This document shows, one piece after another, positions 33,992 to 35,326 of a stretch of 35,326 nucleotides of DNA. The stretch is from an uncultured Synechococcaceae cyanobacterium (lineage in GTDB: Bacteria > Cyanobacteriota > Cyanobacteriia > PCC-6307 > Cyanobiaceae). The position numbers and the translations under genes were made by a program. The notes under the pieces were generated by a model, which was given only the letters and a program-made list of their open reading frames with translations, was not told the origin of the DNA and ran no database searches. The stretch spans positions 1-35,326 of the forward strand of contig CACGFX010000011.1 in the NCBI GenBank assembly GCA_902572395.1, given 5' to 3'. The number at the start of each line of letters is the position of its first letter. The stretch's first letter is position 1.

Positions 33992-34180
33992 CTAATCGTC
34001 GTAAACCAAGCAATGTGGGTCAGATGGATTTAATTCACATTCCTTAGCCCAGTAGTCTGATAAATCTGTAGAAATACCTTGTTCTTCTACAAGTTCTTTA
34101 AGAGTTGAATAATCCTTTGCATTATCAAGACCTCTTGAGTTCTTATCTTGAATTGCGAATGGTGATTTTTTAAAATTCAT
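33992..34180 (-). CDS. CP12-like protein with a GAPDH-binding tail
   Basis: From the ATG at 34180 (62 residues, with an AGGA ribosome site 9 bp upstream) the C-terminus reads YWAKECELNPSDPHCLVYDD. C48 and C57 are separated by eight residues with NP inside, and the protein ends in VYDD. This is the C-terminal half of CP12, the disordered protein that clamps GAPDH and phosphoribulokinase in the dark. The core AWD-VEEL motif is at best partial (LKELVEEQ). It is shorter than usual CP12 (about 75 residues). It lies 11 bp after the gene at 34192. Confidence 0.7.
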   Translation of the reverse strand: MNFKKSPFAIQDKNSRGLDNAKDYSTLKELVEEQGISTDLSDYWAKECELNPSDPHCLVYDD

Positions 34181-34191
34181 AATTAATTTCC

Positions 34192-34377
34192 TCAAAATTT
34201 TTGTTGGATTCTTGTTACAGAATTTGGATGGTCATGTACATAAGAATTAAATTCTCTTGCAAGCATCAGGCAGTCATAGGCATCGCGAGCATAGAACCCT
34301 AATTGATGTGTACTGTTTGATGAATCTTTGTAACTTAGTACATATTTTTTACAAGATCTAATTGGTGTTGAAGACAT
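34192..34377 (-). CDS. 61-residue small protein, unknown
   Basis: The 61-residue protein reads MSSTPIRSCKKYVLSYKDSS and continues through THQLGFYARDAYDCLMLARE to a C-terminal HPNSVTRIQQKF. It is soluble with two cysteines and an aromatic-rich centre. The start is an ATG at 34377. It is directly ahead of the CP12-like gene, so the two are probably expressed together. No family is recognised. Confidence 0.6.
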   Translation of the reverse strand: MSSTPIRSCKKYVLSYKDSSNSTHQLGFYARDAYDCLMLAREFNSYVHDHPNSVTRIQQKF

Positions 34378-34508
34378 TTGAACTCATGACTGTTACTATT
34401 ACGTTCTAACTAAACGGAATCATTAACCGACTAATAAATCTGTACGGTTTGATGTACATACATATACGGATAAAGGATCAACAATTGAATTTAGATATGG
34501 ATAAAATA

Positions 34509-34728
34509 TTAACTTTCGGTTGTCATGCCAATAACACCTATTTTCGCACAATAATCAAAAACAACTGTACCTTCTAAACCAGAATATTCTTCTAATTTTT
34601 TTACCTTTTCTACATTTAATTGATCATTTTTAAGAGAAAGACAAAGTTGTTTCCCTTTAAAATTTTTACAAAACAGGTGTCAAACCAATTAAGAAAACTA
34701 AACATAACGAAGTTAATAATCGTTTCAT
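34509..34728 (-). pseudogene. Frameshifted small secreted protein
   Basis: An ATG at 34728 starts a signal peptide, MKRLLTSLCLVFLIGLTPVL, then hits TAA. One frame over the sequence continues without stop through CKNFKGKQLCLSLKNDQLNV and EKVKKLEEYSGLEGTVVFDY to TTES and a stop at 34509. The full span is 220 nt, one more than a multiple of three, so a one-base insertion (or two-base loss) near the TTTT run at about 34665-34671 breaks the gene. The ATG directly follows the stop of the gene at 34729. Confidence 0.65.
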
Positions 34729-35148
34729 TTAAGGATTAAAGTCTCTACATTTTGATCTTTCGTTTTCATAATCTTTGATAGCAGTATCCCATTTTGATAA
34801 ATCTGCTTCTTTCCCAGAAATATATAATTCCATTTGTGCCGAATAGGTTGCTGCTTCAATCCGACTATTGAATGAAGCATTGCAAAAAAGTATGCTTCCA
34901 AATTTTTCATAGTCTGTATAATCCCTATTCGCAGCGTATTCAGCATTTGCCCTTTTCTTATCTAATGCTTTGTATTCCAAATCCTCAATACTAGGTTTTG
35001 GGCGGAGTAAGAATGCTTTATAGTCAAAATCCTCAATACTAGGTCGGAGTATGGATTGGTTAGCTTGTGCATTTAGATATGCAAAAAGTGAAAAACAAAC
35101 AAGAACAACAGCAAATACACTAATTAACCAAGTGTTAGTTTTATTCAT
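34729..35148 (-). CDS. Secreted protein with an internal tandem duplication, unknown
   Basis: The 139-residue product has a signal anchor (TWLISVFAVVLVCFSLFAYL, residues about 6-25). Then comes a duplicated unit: ILRPSIEDFDYKAF and LLRPKPSIEDLEYKAL. The 18-nt string at 34979-34996 is repeated exactly at 35027-35044, 48 bp apart. The rest is charged and helical, with two cysteines (LFCNAS and KCRDFNP) that may form a disulfide. Its stop touches the start of the broken gene at 34728. Function unknown. Confidence 0.6.
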   Translation of the reverse strand: MNKTNTWLISVFAVVLVCFSLFAYLNAQANQSILRPSIEDFDYKAFLLRPKPSIEDLEYKALDKKRANAEYAANRDYTDYEKFGSILFCNASFNSRIEAATYSAQMELYISGKEADLSKWDTAIKDYENERSKCRDFNP

Positions 35149-35239
35149 TAATTAATTACGAGTAGTAAGCGTTTCATTTGTTTTTAACAAAAATCTTTAA
35201 TTATTATGTTGTTTTTCTTCTTAAAATCAAACCAATCCC

Positions 35240-35326
35240 CTAAATAAAAGTAATATCAGCAGCGATAGTATTTTGGACGATTGCCAATAGATCACCCTCG
35301 TCATCGCTTATCTTTGTATGTCCTCC
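35240..35326 (-). CDS. Possible 3' end of a gene running off the window
   Basis: A minus-strand frame is open from the window edge for 28 codons and ends TISDD-like as GGHTKISDDEGDLLAIVQNT and IAADITFI, then TAG at 35240. The residue mix is protein-like (acidic, no bias from AT-rich codons), but there is too little to name a family or exclude chance. Confidence 0.35.
   Translation of the reverse strand, partial: GGHTKISDDEGDLLAIVQNTIAADITFI

Noticed and set aside
34454..34467. GTA-N8-TAC, the NtcA-site consensus, upstream of the gene at 34192
   Set aside because: Only six bases are fixed and a few such matches are expected by chance in 35 kb of AT-rich DNA; no clear -10 box at the right distance was found.
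1..35326. CRISPR arrays, insertion sequences, integrase genes or rRNA
   Set aside because: None were found on either strand; repeats seen are too few or irregular for CRISPR, and no transposase or recombinase motif is present.

Overview
The base composition (strongly AT-rich), the tight packing, and the gene families (monomeric B12-dependent ribonucleotide reductase, Tic20-like, DUF3531, DUF92/VTE6-like, CPP1-like, several very short high-light-inducible proteins, 6S RNA beside purK) point to a marine picocyanobacterium, most likely a high-light-adapted Prochlorococcus. The strain cannot be fixed from sequence reading alone.

Two regions can be told apart. From about 1 to 28210 is a backbone region of housekeeping genes, many overlapping by a few bases: gloA, a Tic20-like gene, small unknown genes, tRNA-Ser(UGA), nrdJ, prfC, hslO, rsmE, an aspC-phnD-phnC-phnE cluster, a family-4-like uracil-DNA glycosylase, ispG, a carboxyl-terminal protease, nadA, a metallophosphoesterase, aroB and purK, closed by the probable 6S RNA. 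One break in this region is a 45-nt decayed copy of the 5' half of tRNA-Ser about 120 bp from the intact tRNA, which looks like the scar of a lost integrated element. Next to it lie two tiny genes, one (DUF4278) with a GC-richer leader carrying three hairpins.

From about 28210 to the end the window changes character. Genes are mostly 29 to 90 codons, nearly all on the minus strand, separated by short repeats, with few housekeeping functions. This accessory, island-like part holds a cluster of three short high-light-inducible proteins of the kind shared with cyanophages, interleaved with a poly-aspartate membrane protein and 29 to 59 residue proteins. It also holds an orphan PD-(D/E)XK nuclease-like domain resembling the front end of DUF2075 proteins, a dienelactone hydrolase-like enzyme, a DUF3721 lipoprotein, an ABM-like monooxygenase-fold protein, a 62-residue protein ending in a CP12 GAPDH-binding motif, and a frameshifted small secreted protein. 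A 17-bp motif with dyad character recurs three times in this part, and an inverted pair of CCCTACCAA repeats brackets a gene-free stretch next to the 6S RNA.

Functionally the backbone serves nucleotide synthesis (nrdJ, purK), NAD (nadA), isoprenoids (ispG), aromatic amino acids (aroB), translation (prfC, rsmE, tRNA-Ser), proteostasis (hslO, protease, CPP1-like) and uptake of a reduced phosphorus compound (phnDCE, with no C-P lyase genes in view). The accessory part looks dedicated to photosynthetic stress and small membrane or redox accessory proteins.
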